Assembly (NCBI GenBank): GCA_018343915.1
Contig: JABRWF010000002.1
Location: forward strand, 4,154,001-4,218,000
DNA: 64,000 nucleotides
Reading direction: 5' to 3'
Source: Agroathelia rolfsii
Taxonomy: Eukaryota > Basidiomycota > Agaricomycetes > Amylocorticiales > Amylocorticiaceae
Each line of letters starts with the position of its first letter. Within the stretch, counting starts at the first letter, position 1. The notes under the pieces were generated by a model. The model had not been told where the DNA came from and searched no databases. It was given only the letters and a program-made list of their open reading frames with translations. This document shows positions 23,959-36,900 of this stretch, piece after piece. The translations under genes and the position numbers were made by a program.

Positions 23959-26285
23959 ATGTCATCGATCAAGTCTTCCAGCCGTGAAAATGGCGACGAC
24001 AGTAAACTTGCCGAGAAGAGCGTGGTACCAGATAGTTCGGGCCAACTCTTGGATGAGGACATCTCCAAGCTTGATCACCTCCACTTGGAGAAGACAACAT
24101 CGCGGAAACTCGACTTATATATCCTGCCAATAGCAACTATGTTTTACCTGCTATCTTTTTTGGTATTTTCTTTTTATGTTAATGTAATACTAGCCACAAA
24201 ACTTTCATGCGCTTTAAAGGACAGAAGTAATATTGGCAATGCTCGTGTTGCGGGAATGCAGAAAGATCTTCGCATGACCAACAATCAGGTTTGTTTGCCA
24301 TTTCACGCACAAAATAGGGTTTCAGAAATAGTTGCGCATATAACTGATTTGGCGCCTCAGTACAGCACTGCTCTTACAGTTACATACATGTAAGTAGCAA
24401 ATCCAAGCTTGACTCGGAAAATATCTTGCAGTGCTTTGAAGCCATGTTTCAGACCGTATATCGCTGCGGAAATGCCAAGCAATCTTCTACTCAAGGTTGG
24501 CACCCTAAAGATCACTACATATCCTGTATGTTGAAATTTTGATTCAGACTGTGGGGCCTCATCTCATGCTCCCAACGATGGTTATGCTTTGGGGCCTTGT
24601 GACAGCTATGCAGGGATTGGTAACTACTTACCACGGCCTTCTTGTCTGTCGATTCTTCCTTGGTCTTTTTGAAGGTTTGATTGGACTTGCCCTACTGACG
24701 TTCAACTGATTGACAGAGTAAATAGGTGGTGTTTTTCCCGGACTTGTGCTGTACCTCTCTCCGTTTTATCCGCGCTCCCGCCTGAATAGTAGGTAAGTCG
24801 CGCCACTATTCTCCTGGTAAACCTTGTACTCATCTCAGAGTGACAACAGAGTGGCGACATTTTTTGCTTCTTCTTCCCTTTCAGGAGCTTTCTCAGGTTC
24901 TTTATATAGCTTCGCTCACTCTACGTCTTTTCTGATTTCTGCCCAAGGTCTCCTGGCTGCCGCGATTATTCATTTGGATGGAAAGAAAGGTCGGCCAGGA
25001 TGGGCGTGGATCGTAAGAGCCAATTCTTTCTGAATTTTATTACGACTCTGATGAACGCTTTCACACCTGGACAAAGTTTATCCTTGTACATATCTTTTAT
25101 CATTACCACTATCATGAGGCGATGTATATTTGATTTTCTCTTGTCCTTAGGAGGGCGTTTTCACCTTTTTATTTGCTGCTGGAGCATGTATCTTCATGCC
25201 TGGGTCCGTCGCAGGCGCACGATTTCTCCAACAACACGAAAAGGACTACATCCTCTCAATCTTGAAAGAGGATGGTGCTCTATCAACAAACGGCACAGAT
25301 CAAAAGTTCTCATGGAAGGAAGTAATCGAAGCATTCAAATCAGTCCAGAATCTGCTCACGGTGAGATAGTAACGTATATATTAGGAACCATAGCGTCTGA
25401 CAAGTGACTTAGGCAGCGCCACTCTTCTTCCTTGGAACAACCTTGTACGGATTGGCTTAGTACGTCCTTTTTATTTTATCCTTATAGTATTGAAATATAT
25501 CAACGATTGTTTTATCACAGTTTTGAGCCCACCATCGTTGCGGATTTAGGATATTCAGGTTCTCGTGCGCAACTCATGAGTGTTCCTCCCTTCGCAGTTT
25601 CATGGGCTGGTGAGTTGATGTTGCATCAATCAAGACGGGTCATTAATTAATAGCCAGCCATTTCCTGAAAGTGATGATGACTTTGCTTTCATCTCTGACC
25701 ATTACCACGTGCGTGGAATCATCAACATCTTTGCGTCCATCCTTGGAGTTATTGGATTCAGTTTGTTCTATGGTATATGATCTCCTCGCCGGTGTTTATT
25801 TTACCGCGAGTGTTGATTATCGTTGGTAGGAACTAAGAAGCACTCTGGTCGCTACGCCTCTCTCTTCTTCAGCATTACAGGCACCTACTTGATAGCCGCC
25901 ACACTGACCACCTGGGTCGCCAACAACTCGGCCCCAGCAACTCGGCGTGCAACATCAATTGCCATCGCTTTCATCCTGTATGTATCATCGTAGTATCATA
26001 TTATCAGAATAAAAAATAACTTACAGGCTTCCGCATCCAAGTACAAACTCCGGTGGTATTCTCACCACATGGTTGCTTGGTTCTCTCTCCCCCGCACCAG
26101 ATTATGTGAGTGCAACGAAGACATTCATCATCATGTGTGTTCTTTCGGCTGTATTCTGTGCTGCCAACCTCGCCTATGTGATGAGGGAGAATAAGCGCAA
26201 GGCATTGGTAAGACAGTACATGAGGAGAGAGGATGAACCCAAGTGTCTTGGTGATCGTGGTGCATGGTTCATATATTCGACTTAA
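23959..26285 (+). pseudogene. MFS transporter 2 (Dal5/Tna1 type) with a 1-nt frameshift
   Basis: Paralogue of the MFS genes at 16414-18760 and 26551-28858, in the opposite orientation. It starts MSSIKSSSRENGDDS at 23959 and has SRKLDLYILPIATMFYLLSFL then DRSNIGNARVAG over an intron. Further exons give YIAAEMPSNLLLK, LGLFEGGVFPGLVLYLS, VATFFASSSLSGAFSG, MPGSVAGARFLQQHEKDYIL and SLFFSITGTYLIAATLTTW. The end is DEPKCLGDRGAWFIYST, stopping at 26283-26285. Where both paralogues read VMM(A/T)FAFISD, this copy has ATGACTTTGC instead of ATGACCTTTGC at 25678-25687. That is a single-base loss which shifts the frame and would truncate the second half of the transporter. All other exon borders look normal, so inactivation is recent, or the base is an assembly error. 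Confidence 0.8.
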
Positions 26286-26550
26286 CGTATTCAACCAACT
26301 CGAACCTCAGTCAGCCTATGTGAGGCGTCGAGCTTCTTTTATGATACCGGTTCGATAATAATTCTCTTTTTGATGTTTCACTCGTTGATTCATATGAATT
26401 TGCCGAGCCAGCATGATAATAGTATATATGACCAGTGCATATGTTTCCCTACGATTTTGCAGATGAATTTTACATGTCTCATTATGAGATATAAAGATGT
26501 CTATATGCATCATACACTCCAACCAAGACCCAAATCGACTGAGCACCCCG
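26286..26550. other. Short tail-to-tail spacer of MFS 2 and MFS 3
   Basis: Only about 265 bp separate the stop codons of the two convergent paralogues, so their 3' UTRs may overlap. No gene is present. Confidence 0.5.
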
Positions 26551-28858
26551 TCAAGTTGAGTATACAAACCACGCACTACGGTCACCCAGGCCTTTGGGTT
26601 CATCTTCTCTATTTATCCGCAGTCTTGCCACGGCCTTGCGTTTGTTCTCCTTCCATAAGTACGCGAGGTTTGCCATACAAAAGATGGCCGATAGTGCGCA
26701 CATGACAATGGATGTCTTTGTCGCGCTCACATAATCAGGTGCTGGAGAGAGAGAGCCTAAAAACCATGTTGCAAGAATTCCACCAGAGTTTACACTAAAA
26801 TAAACACAAGAGTGGGTTACTTATTTAGTCTGGCATATGAATATGGATATTAGTGTACATACAACATGAAAGCAATTGCAATCGACGTCGCACGACGAGT
26901 CGTCGGGGCCGAGTTATTAGCGACCCACGTTGATAGTGTGGTAGCCATAAGGTAAGTCCCTGTAATACTAAAGAAGAGGGAGGCGTAACGACCAGAGTGG
27001 GTTTTGGTTGCTATTAATATTAAAGACAGTTAGTGTTCATGGTTGTAGGTGTGAGTAAAAACACATACCATAGAACATACTGAAGCCAATAACTCCGAGG
27101 ATGGACGCAAAAACGTTGATGATCCCCCGGGCGTGATAACGGTCAGAGATGAAGGCAAAGGTCATCATAACTGTTGGACCGTGTATCAATATTCAATAAG
27201 CATTGCTTGATCGACATAACTTTGACTCACCGAACCATGCAACTACAAAAGGAGGAACGCTCATGAGTTGCGCATGAGAACCGGAGTATCCCAGACTTGC
27301 AACAATAGTAGGCTCGAAACTGTCAAGGAATAGTTATTAAAATGAGCTCAGATCACGAAATCAAGAAATAATTAAAGCGTACTAGGCTAATCCGTATAAA
27401 GTTGTCCCAAGGAAGAAAAGTGGCGCTGCCTGAGCCATGAATTAGGATCAGAAGTTCCCGGGGTATGCATACCCATCTCACCATAAGCAAGTTTTGAATC
27501 GACTTGAATGCTTCGATCACTTCCTTCCACGAAAATTTGTCGTCTGCATCGTCCACTGAAAGAGCCCCATCCTGCCTCAAGATCGACAAGACGTAATCTT
27601 TCTCGTGTTGCTTGAGAAATTTTGCACCTGCAACAGACCCAGGCATGAAGAAGTACGCTCCAGCAGCAAATAGAAAAGTAAAAATGCCCTCCTATGGACG
27701 AGAAAGTTAAGTTTCTGTCACCACATAGAGTCGAGAATAACTCAAGTACGTACAAGGATGAACTTCGGACAGGTATAGTGAAATCAATCAGAAACAAGAT
27801 AGCATGCAAAAAAATAGGGTCATACAATCCATGCCCATCCCGGTCGTCCTTTTTTGCCATCCAGATGAATGATTGCAGCAGCCAGAAGGCCTTGGAAAGA
27901 AATAAGAAAAGTGAAACTCAATAAATAATGTAACATACCCGAAAACGCCCCCGAAAGGGAAGAAGAGGCCAAAAAAGTTGCCACTCTGTCGCCAATTTAA
28001 AGTGAGCACAAAGTCGATCAATAGAATACTGTAACATACCGGCTATTTAGGCGGGAACGCGGATAAAACAGAGAAAGATAAAGCGTGAGACCAGGGAAAA
28101 CGCCACCTGTTTGGTTTATGAGTAATACGAATATCGGTGGGCCATTCTTGACATACCTTCAAAAAGACCAAGAAAGAATCGACAGACAAGAAGGCCGTGA
28201 TAGGAAGTCACCAGGCCTTGCATAGTCGTTACAAGCCCCCAGAGCATAACCATCGTCGGGAGCATAAGATGAGGTCCCACAGTCTGAATCGAATTTTCAA
28301 CATATTAAATATATGTCTAATAAGAGTGCATCAACCTTGAGTAGAAGATTGCTTGGCAGTTCTGCAGCAATGTACGGTCTAAAAATACGAATTCAAGATA
28401 CTGCAGAATATTCGTCAAGTTGGAACAGGGATATGTGCTACATACACGTATGTGACCGTAAGAGCAATGCTATACTGAAGCATTGAGTCAGTTGCATGTA
28501 TAATTCCTTAAATCCAGTGCATAAAAACTGTAAACAAACCTGTTTATTGGTCATATGGAGGTCTTTCTGCATGCCCGCAACACGAGCATTGCCGACGTTA
28601 CTTCGGTCCTTGAGAGCTTGTGAGAAATATACGGGGAATTATTCAACGAGGACAAACCAAAAAAGATAGCAGGTAAAACATCGTTGCGATCGGCAGGATA
28701 TACAAGTCAAGTTTTCGCCATGTCGTCTTGTCCAGGTAGGCGCGATCGTGCTTGAAGACGTCCTCTTCTAGGAGAGGGCCCGACCCTTCTTGTAATGTAC
28801 CCTTTTCAATCAATTCGCCCCCACTGTTTTTATGGCTGGAAGACCCGATAGACGACAT
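26551..28858 (-). CDS. MFS transporter 3, allantoate/nicotinate permease-like (Dal5/Tna1 type)
   Basis: Third copy of the family. The start is MSSIGSSSHKNSGGE at 28858, then WRKLDLYILPIATMFYLLSFL, and over an intron DRSNVGNARVAGMQKDL. Later exons carry VATFFASSSLSGAFSG, MPGSVAGAKFLKQHEKDYVL, the LFFLGTTLYGLA short exon and VMMTFAFISDRYHARG (intact here). The end is DEPKGLGDRSAWFVYST, stopping at 26551-26553. Exon-intron structure follows the other two copies. It is closest in sequence to MFS 2, with which it is arranged tail-to-tail. Substrate is unknown; membrane import of a small organic anion is inferred from the family. Confidence 0.87.
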
Positions 28859-30441
28859 AGTAATGAGGGATAGAGATGAAAATTTAATCACGAAAGATTG
28901 ACCAAATATGGTCCATCCAGGTAAAAAGTTATCCTGCTCGCATCCCCGAGCTTGGAAACGAGAGTTGATACGACGGGGCCGCACTAGGGATGGAAGCCAC
29001 GTTCATCATGAAGTCATGTTCGTCATCTGTATAGGAGAATCACAAACACAGTGCTCAATGTGGGCAGCAGACCCTTGCCGAGTCGATGCGAGAAGCCGGC
29101 ATTCTTGCTACCGGCGGAGGTATTATTCCTGTTGGAAGTTTGTGAGTCACACAAGATAGAAACACGGCATGCGTAGCCTGAATGCACTCTCCACCTCACA
29201 TCCAAATTATGAGAATTGGAGACTGATCAAAAGGTAAACTAACGTTAAGTTGAGTACATCAAGTGATTAACGTGTTGGTATGTTGACAGGTTGATGTTAA
29301 ATGGCAGTGCCAATGAATTCGGACACACCCGAACACGACATAACCACGTTACTGATATTTTTGTCTTTAAGATTTACTTCTCACTGTCCAGCGGGGTCGG
29401 GCACTTCGCCCGGGGATCCTCGGACGGAGCCCCCTTTATCCAGCCGACAGCAGCACAACCGAGCATCGTTTAAAAATGTCAAGGACCAAGCGCTACATGT
29501 GGCTATAAAGCGGTCTTAGAGGCTTGAAGCTGACAGTGAGATTCCGCAGTAAGCACCTAGGCCCTACGCCGCATCTATATAAGTGCAAGATGTCAAGTAG
29601 GTTCAGTTGGTCCATTCCCGGCATTTCACACGTCAGATGTGAATGTGGGGGTTACCGTATGGCGTAATGCTACGCACTCCGGGACAAGAAAATGGGGTTC
29701 GAGTTAGAGTTGTGCGAGTGACGCGTGACCCCAGCGTCATGTAGTCATGTAGTCACGTCGCGCGATGGCTCGCGCAGCAAACTTGAACTGCAGCCTGAGC
29801 AGCAACATGGTCTGATATGAAGTCACAAATCGCATGCGTACCACCTCAAAGCCTCAAGGCCTCAAGCTTCAGGTCACGATCCCAATCCAAATTCGCAATA
29901 TCGCAATCGAGCTTAGTCGTGCAGAAAATTTGGATTTTCACACTGCCTCAGCCTGAGCAGGGTCAGCTGTCACCATGTTTCAAGAGTCCAGCAGGCATCT
30001 CTTTGTGCTCGGGAGCGTCGTCGAACTATAAAGGCTCAGGGAATCAGCGTCGCTGTAATTACACCTTCGGGTATATAGAAAACGGACCTCATCCTATCTG
30101 AAGCTAAAATCATACTAGATCAACCCCTAGAATCAAGGTAAAAGTTTAGTAGGCCGATTTTAACCCTGGAATTTTGATTCCAAACCCTTGGACTTCCTGA
30201 GATGCTGATAACGCGCATGACATCGCCCCAACGTCTCCTAATTCGGCGCATGTACAATAAACGTCTGTTCACATGCTTGCCAATTAAATCAACTGAAATT
30301 CATTTGTACAAAAGTCCCAGGAGACAATAAATCTCACCGACAGTAAAATATTAGGAAACGTTAATTTGTCTATCTGATAACGACTGACATACATACATAG
30401 CCTGAGAATCTCAAGCCTCTTTGCGGATGCGCGGCCCGGCA
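28859..30441. other. Intergenic region upstream of MFS 3
   Basis: About 1.6 kb without a supportable gene. It contains a GC-rich patch at 29385-29450 with a small hairpin (cgggcacttcgcccg), and several short unconvincing frames. Base composition is less AT-rich than in the retroelement half. Confidence 0.4.
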
Positions 30442-30515
30442 TTTCTTTTGCTTGTATGTGTTGATATTTTTGTCTGCTTCCGCACGAGACCGACAACACA
30501 TACAAGCAAAAGAAA
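30442..30515. repeat. Perfect 22-bp inverted repeat (hairpin)
   Basis: The 22-nt arm at 30442-30463 (tttcttttgcttgtatgtgt...) is exactly reverse-complementary to 30494-30515, with a 30-nt loop. Outside the arms, cccggc (30436-30441 side) and gccggac (30524 side) extend the pairing after a small bulge. It could be the ends of a small foldback element or a structured transcript. Confidence 0.8.
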
Positions 30516-30580
30516 AAGAAAAAGCCGGACCGACTCGAACCGCCACAATTCAGACTCAGACCAGAATTGAAGCTCAGACT

Positions 30581-30840
30581 ACTCGCAGTCCTCAAAAGTT
30601 TCCGTAGATTACGTCAGCCATCCACAATCCAAGCTCATATTTTTCAACAAATTAGTATCTCCCTTGAAGTTTCACGCTGGTCAGAAAACTACTGAGACTA
30701 CTGGTTAGAACTGTAGCTCTATACAGAAGCCAAAAAAGTATTTATACTATGCGTTTTGGTAGGTAAAATATAGTATCAAAGACGAAGGTGGCTGAGCGTG
30801 GCTACCACGTGATCTACGGAAACTTTTGAGAACCGCGAGT
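30581..30840. mobile_element. MITE-like element with about 34-bp terminal inverted repeats
   Basis: The left end 30581-30614 (actcgcagtcctcaaaag, then tttccgtagattacgt) is reverse-complementary to the right end at 30807-30840 with three mismatches. The interior of about 190 bp has no coding capacity. Size and structure fit a non-autonomous DNA transposon; I could not establish a target-site duplication. Confidence 0.65.
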
Positions 30841-30987
30841 ACACTACGAGCGCGATAGCGTAAGGTTTCGTGCGTGTTCGCGAAAACGGGTTTGAGACTC
30901 TCAGGCTATGAAATAAATAAATTGCCATGAATCAATAAAATAGGACTATTACACAATGGAGCATTGTCAAATAATACTGTGGGCCTT

Positions 30988-33900
30988 TTAGGCCTTAGCC
31001 TTTGCAGCAGCTGCAGCGTAAAGCGCCTCACGATCTCCACTTTCATCCACCAATGATCGGAGTAAACCATTTTCGTTCTTCAACAGCTCGTACGGGGAGT
31101 CAAATTCGATCTGGCAAAAAATTGTCAATTCTCTGAACTGGTCATAGGAGTTGATAGAATACCCACCACACGGCCCGCGTCCAAGACCATCTTTAAGAAA
31201 TACATTATCAGTATAATAGCCCAGTTCAGCTGGGCATCTACTTACAATTTTGTCAGAGTCCATAATAGTTTGAAGACGATGCGCAATTGTTAACACAGTC
31301 ACGTCTTTCTTTAGTTCATTGCGGAGAGAAGCTTGAATGACAGAATCCGTCTCGTAATCAATTGCAGAAGTGGCTAAGGATGATTGAGACTCTGAGACAT
31401 AGCTTTACTAAATGAAAGGAACATTACCCTCGTCCAGGATGAGAAGTTTGCTATCCCTTACCATGGCACGAGCCAGGGCAATTATTTGTCTTTGTCCCAC
31501 AGAAAGGTTTGTGCCACCCCGAGCAATAGCGCTGTCAAGCGTCAATCTGTTCTCATCCGTTTCGTTTTGAAGGGAGTTAACGCCAGCAGATCTTAGTGCT
31601 GCGTTGAGTGTTGCATCATCATGTTGTTCGAAGGGATCGAGATTAGATCTCAGAGTTCCGCTCAGGAGTTCAGGCTATAACGACACGGGTAAGCCTCGAA
31701 ATCATATGTCACCGACAAAGCTTACCATTTGAGGTATGATTGTGACCTGAGAGCGCAACGCGTCGAGGTTCAAAGATGTAGTAGGGATACCATCGTAATA
31801 GACATTACCCTCTACATTGATGCAGCGAAGCAGAGACAATGTAAGAGAGCTCTAATATACAAATTGACATGAGCCGACTGTTAATACTATTGATTCGAAA
31901 CCATACCTTTCCACTTCCGGTACGACCCACTATCCAAAAGCTTATTAGGAATGAACCATGATTATACAGCAATTCAACTTACCAACGCCCACGCGCTCAC
32001 CAGACTGGATATGGAATGAAAGATCATGGAGCACTCGAGGCCCATCCTAAGGTGATGTTAATTCAGTCATATTTGTATGCATTTATAATACTTGCCTCAG
32101 AGTAACGTGCCGAAAGCCCTTCAACACGAAGATCGCCGCTAGAGGGCCAATATGCGGGCGGTGTACCTCCTTCTGTTGGTTTTGGTTCATGCTCAATTTC
32201 GAGGTATTGGTGGAGACGTTCGATACTAGTGCCTATTTAGTATGCGCTGAGCTGTGAATCGTACCAAAAAGAAATTACCTATTGCCTAAGGGAAATATTC
32301 AGAAAGCAGTCGAAATGATGAAGAAAAAGGATTACATACCCGTCACTTCGAACTCGTTCAACATACTATATCATCATCAACTTCAAGAAAATTGACATGC
32401 ATGCGTGCAAAAAAATATTTACCGAACCCATTGCAGAACTAGGTTGCCAACGCTCACAGCCATGGACAAACTGAAACCTGAATCGCTGGCGTTTAGAGCG
32501 CTAGAGCCATATACAAACCATGCAGCCAGCTTGAGCGCATAATCAGTACAGAGTTAAATAAACCAAAATGAGAGAGCTTACGGCCGTGCCGAATGTTGCT
32601 CCTAATGCATCAATACGGACTCCAACCCATCTACATGCAAAGAAATGTCAGAATGATGTTTGCTGCGCACACGATAATGTGCAAACCTGCTGAGATCATA
32701 GTTTGCTCGGGAAGCACGGGTATATTCGTTAATCTTGACTGTGGAAATATGTTTGAACCTGTCTTGAGCGCCATATGCACGTATAGACGCTGAGATAGTA
32801 ATAATGACCATGCTCAATAAACTGAACGCACAACCTGAAGGAGTTACTCACTAATTCCTTCTACTGCAGCGCCGAAATGTGCCATGACGGGTGCTTTAGC
32901 CTTGCTCAATTCACGCTTTACTGACAGTTGCGCTCTGATGTAGATCTGGAAGTTTTCGACCAGTCAGTGCATCTATAGGGAAGACCATTTGGAAGCACAA
33001 ACTTGTCCTAGAGCAGCACCAGCTAGAATGACGATAACGCCAAGAGGACCGAAACGTGGGACCATGATCAAAACAGTAACATATCGGACCAACAAGAGGG
33101 CCGTCACTTCATTCAAGCCAGAAAGTAATCCGGGAATTGCGGTATCAACTATGGAATTTGACGATGTCAGGGTTATGAAAGTGGTTATTCAGTGCTCGAC
33201 ATACTTGATTGTATATCTTGGGTACACCTAGTGATAATGCGTGATGTAGGTGTTTTGTCGAGCCAACTGAGTAGAAAGTTAGACGCTTTGATGGATGACG
33301 AGAGAGCTTGGAGATACACACCGCATTGTTGTGCCAAGAACTGAATCCATCAACTGACCATGAAGGACCTTTGACGCTGATAAGGTACCCCAAGTGAGGA
33401 TAGCCTACTCGACCTTTGAGTACGGAACATGTAGAAGAAATAAATTGATTATTACCTGAGCAGCAAAGAAAATGACGATCATGGCTACAGCAAGCAATGA
33501 ATACCCTCCCATGTAACTGTCAAATATGAGAATAACGAAAAGACAGAAACCAAAGATAGCTTACAAGGCTGCGTTCACTTGTCCTGGATGTTCTTCATAC
33601 TGTGTCGCCCAATAACCTGTGCACCATTTAGATGAGAAAAAAGCATCAGAGTCAGAGTTGCTTACCAAGGAACCACGGCTGTACTACTTCAATAGAGCAT
33701 TCTAGGATAGTCATAAAGATCAACAAGAACCAGAATAATGCAACATGGTTGCCTCCTAGAGCCTTGAAATATAGCATCACTGTATTACTAAACCGTCAGA
33801 GCTAATTTGCGCACAAGAGAAAAACAGCATACTAGATGAGAAGCTTAAGTGGCCTATGGCTGTTTCTTCCTCAAGAACCAGCTTTCCAGCTGCCTCAGTC

Positions 33901-36900
33901 TTATCCTCTTCAGGCGCTTGGACCTCAGCTTCTTCCGCTCGCTCGACTTCTTTCTTTTCGTGAGCAACAGCATGTCGGAGCTTCTTGTCCTTCGCGAGCG
34001 CATCCGAGATTGTGCCTTGGCTAAGAATACGACCATCTGAGGCGAGAGAAACGACAAAATCGGCAATTGAGCTAGTGAGAGACACATTATGGGTCTAATG
34101 GATGGAATTGAGATCTAAAACTCAAGAAGAGACAATGATCTAGTACGCACGACGAGGATGATGGTGCGACCGCACACAAGGTCTCCTGTGAGACACTTGT
34201 CGACTATCCATTTTGCCGTATGAACATCTAGTGCAGCAAGAACCTACATGATACGTAATGAATTGTTGGAAAGAAGAAAACATTCTCGAAGAATCTTACA
34301 TCATCGAGCAGAAGAATTTCTGCGGAAGAATAAATAGCTCTTGCAAGCGTCACTCGAGCCTGTTCTAATGTCAGATGTGATTCTTGGATGTATGAACTGA
34401 TAAAAGTACCTTTTGTCCACCACTGATTTAAACGGTTAAAGCAATCAATAGTAGTTAAAACACGCATAATCAACATACCTAAGCGTTAGTCCCTTTTCTC
34501 CGACTTCCGTTAGGTCCCCGGCCTTGAATAGGCTCAGGTCACGCTCGAGGCCACATTGCTTAATAACTACGAATGGTAAAATGAGAATAATTTGCGATGG
34601 AAGGATATGCAAACACGGACCTTTGTTGTATCGTTCTTCATCATAAGGGGCACCAAACAAGATGTTATCCTAAGCATGACTATGAGATCTGACAATATTC
34701 TCAAGCGGTACGTATGAATACGACAAACCTTAATTGTTTCGTTCAGGACCCAAGATTCTTGTGCTACATAAGCAACACCCTTTTCGCGAGGGAGATTGAA
34801 CCAAGAATTGGGACCCTAAGGGTGTGCATCAGACCCAGTGCATAGAACTTTTTTTTTTCAAAACTTACTGAGCGGATGAAATGCATCTCGCCTATAATAG
34901 AATAAACAGAAATTAAGCCAAAGAAAACTTTGCGAGATCTTATTTGTCCTCAAACATACCCAGAAGGGCCATGAGCAGACTCGTTTTACCCGCCCCTGTC
35001 ACGCCGACAATCAAGTTAATCTTTCCTCTCTTGAATACAAGCTCATCGTCAATTCTGAGACGGAAACGTCTCTTAGAGGGCGTGAGTGTGCCGTCAGCGA
35101 ACGCCTTTGCGTCCGCATTAGACCAAGCGAAGCTGGCTGCGTTGAATCCGATGGTGTCAGCATCTGGGACAGCCGTCTCAATTACAACGGACGAGTCGGT
35201 AATGCCCTCAGCTTCGTCTGAAGCCGCATATTGATCCAGAAGCTCAGTCTAAAATCCGCAGTATGAGCGAATGAGTGAACCAAGACCAACAAATGAGACC
35301 AACCTCGTATAGGAAGTCGCAGATACGATCGAGCGACACCTTGCCTTGAACAATTTGTGGGACGAAGTAAAATGTGCGACTGATTTGTCCACGCAAGATA
35401 AAGAAGGCTGGGTATAGATACAATAAGAATAAGCTCATCGAATTTTCGACACAAATCAAGTGCTCCCACCAGACATCGAAGAGAAAACCGTAGCAGCATC
35501 CAGTTGTCTTTTCATGATCAAGGTCTATTGTATTGGGTTAGTATCTCAAGTCTTGAAAATTGTGCTATCAACTTACGTATGTTCCGTAAGTCGCGACCAT
35601 CGTGAAGGCAGGAATCGTGAAGCTTCACAAAAAGTGTATTAAAAAACAGAGTACAGAATCAAGAACAGACGCAACTTACTTGATGCTGAATGTGAGCAAC
35701 TGTAGAATCTTGCGTTTCCAAATCCATGCAATCTCTTCCTCACGTTTCGAAGCAATACGTTTACCAATAAGGCCTTCCCATGCGAACAGTTTCACCATCC
35801 TGATGACAGAAATAGATTCTGTGACAGTACTAACACGGCCATCGCTCTAGGTGTATCGAATAATTAGCTTTCCCAACCAACCATCTCGCAAAACTTGGCA
35901 TACGAACCCTTTTCAGAACCTCTTTGCTTGCATTGCTCAGAAGCTTGGCAGCTTGGATAGGCACTGGTAGCAGTAAGATAGTTAACCCTAGTCCCACAAA
36001 TGCACTCCATCCCAACACAGTGTACAAAAATGCAGTGGAAACGAGAATCATGAGCGGGCCGAAGTAGAACACTTGTGTGATTTCTCCGCCCGTTCCGATG
36101 TTGTTGAGATCGGTCGAGATTAAGTTGTTCATTTTACCGACCAAATTCTGCGCTGCATCAGTGCTCTTGTCGCCCTTGCCATCTTTCGAGCCTGAGGATG
36201 CCACGAGCGTGGAGGCCGTGGTGGACGCGTTTGTCGTAGACGCAGCAGTCGACGAGTTGATCGAGACATTGGTCTCTGACTCTGCATTCTCGCCGACGAT
36301 TTGCTCCGTTCCCGTCGTCTCGACGTGGGCAATAGCGTCTGGATCTCCTTCGGGATCAAGGCCTAGCGAAACCTCGGTTGTAGCCACCACCACTGCAGGC
36401 TCTGAAGGAGTTTCTGGGCCGGAGGAAGATGATGACGGCTCTCGGCTTACACTATCCTCCTGTCCTTTAGTGCTATCACCCGTCTCAGCGATGACTCTCA
36501 CGCGCAGAGCATGACTCAAGACGAGCTGCGTCAAAATCGCATCGGAGCGTACTCGAGCGCCAGTATATGCCACGAAGTATTGGTTGTCGAGCACGGCCCG
36601 GGCAACGGGTGCAAGGAACATAAGCACAACCCATACCCACGGTTTGATGAGGACAGGAGAGTCTTGGGATGTTTGCGACACGTCAAGAAACGACGTGAAA
36701 TACGTCCACGTGCTGACGGAGGAAGTCGAGCCCGAGCTCAATATATGGACAGACTGGCCGGCCCGCGATCGCGCATTTAGGTACTTGAGTAGGTTGTTGA
36801 CCACAAGTGGACTTGCAATTGTCGCAAAAGCCTGTAGGGTCTGGTAGAAGATAATCTGGGTGTATTCACGCCTAAAGACATGGAGCATAGAGAACAAAAA

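Noticed and set aside
12880..28984. A secondary-metabolite cluster made of the methyltransferase and MFS genes
   Set aside because: No core synthase, oxidase or regulator is present, and the methyltransferase is broken.
29385..29450. GC-rich hairpin as a tRNA or other RNA gene
   Set aside because: No cloverleaf, no A/B box spacing that I could fit.
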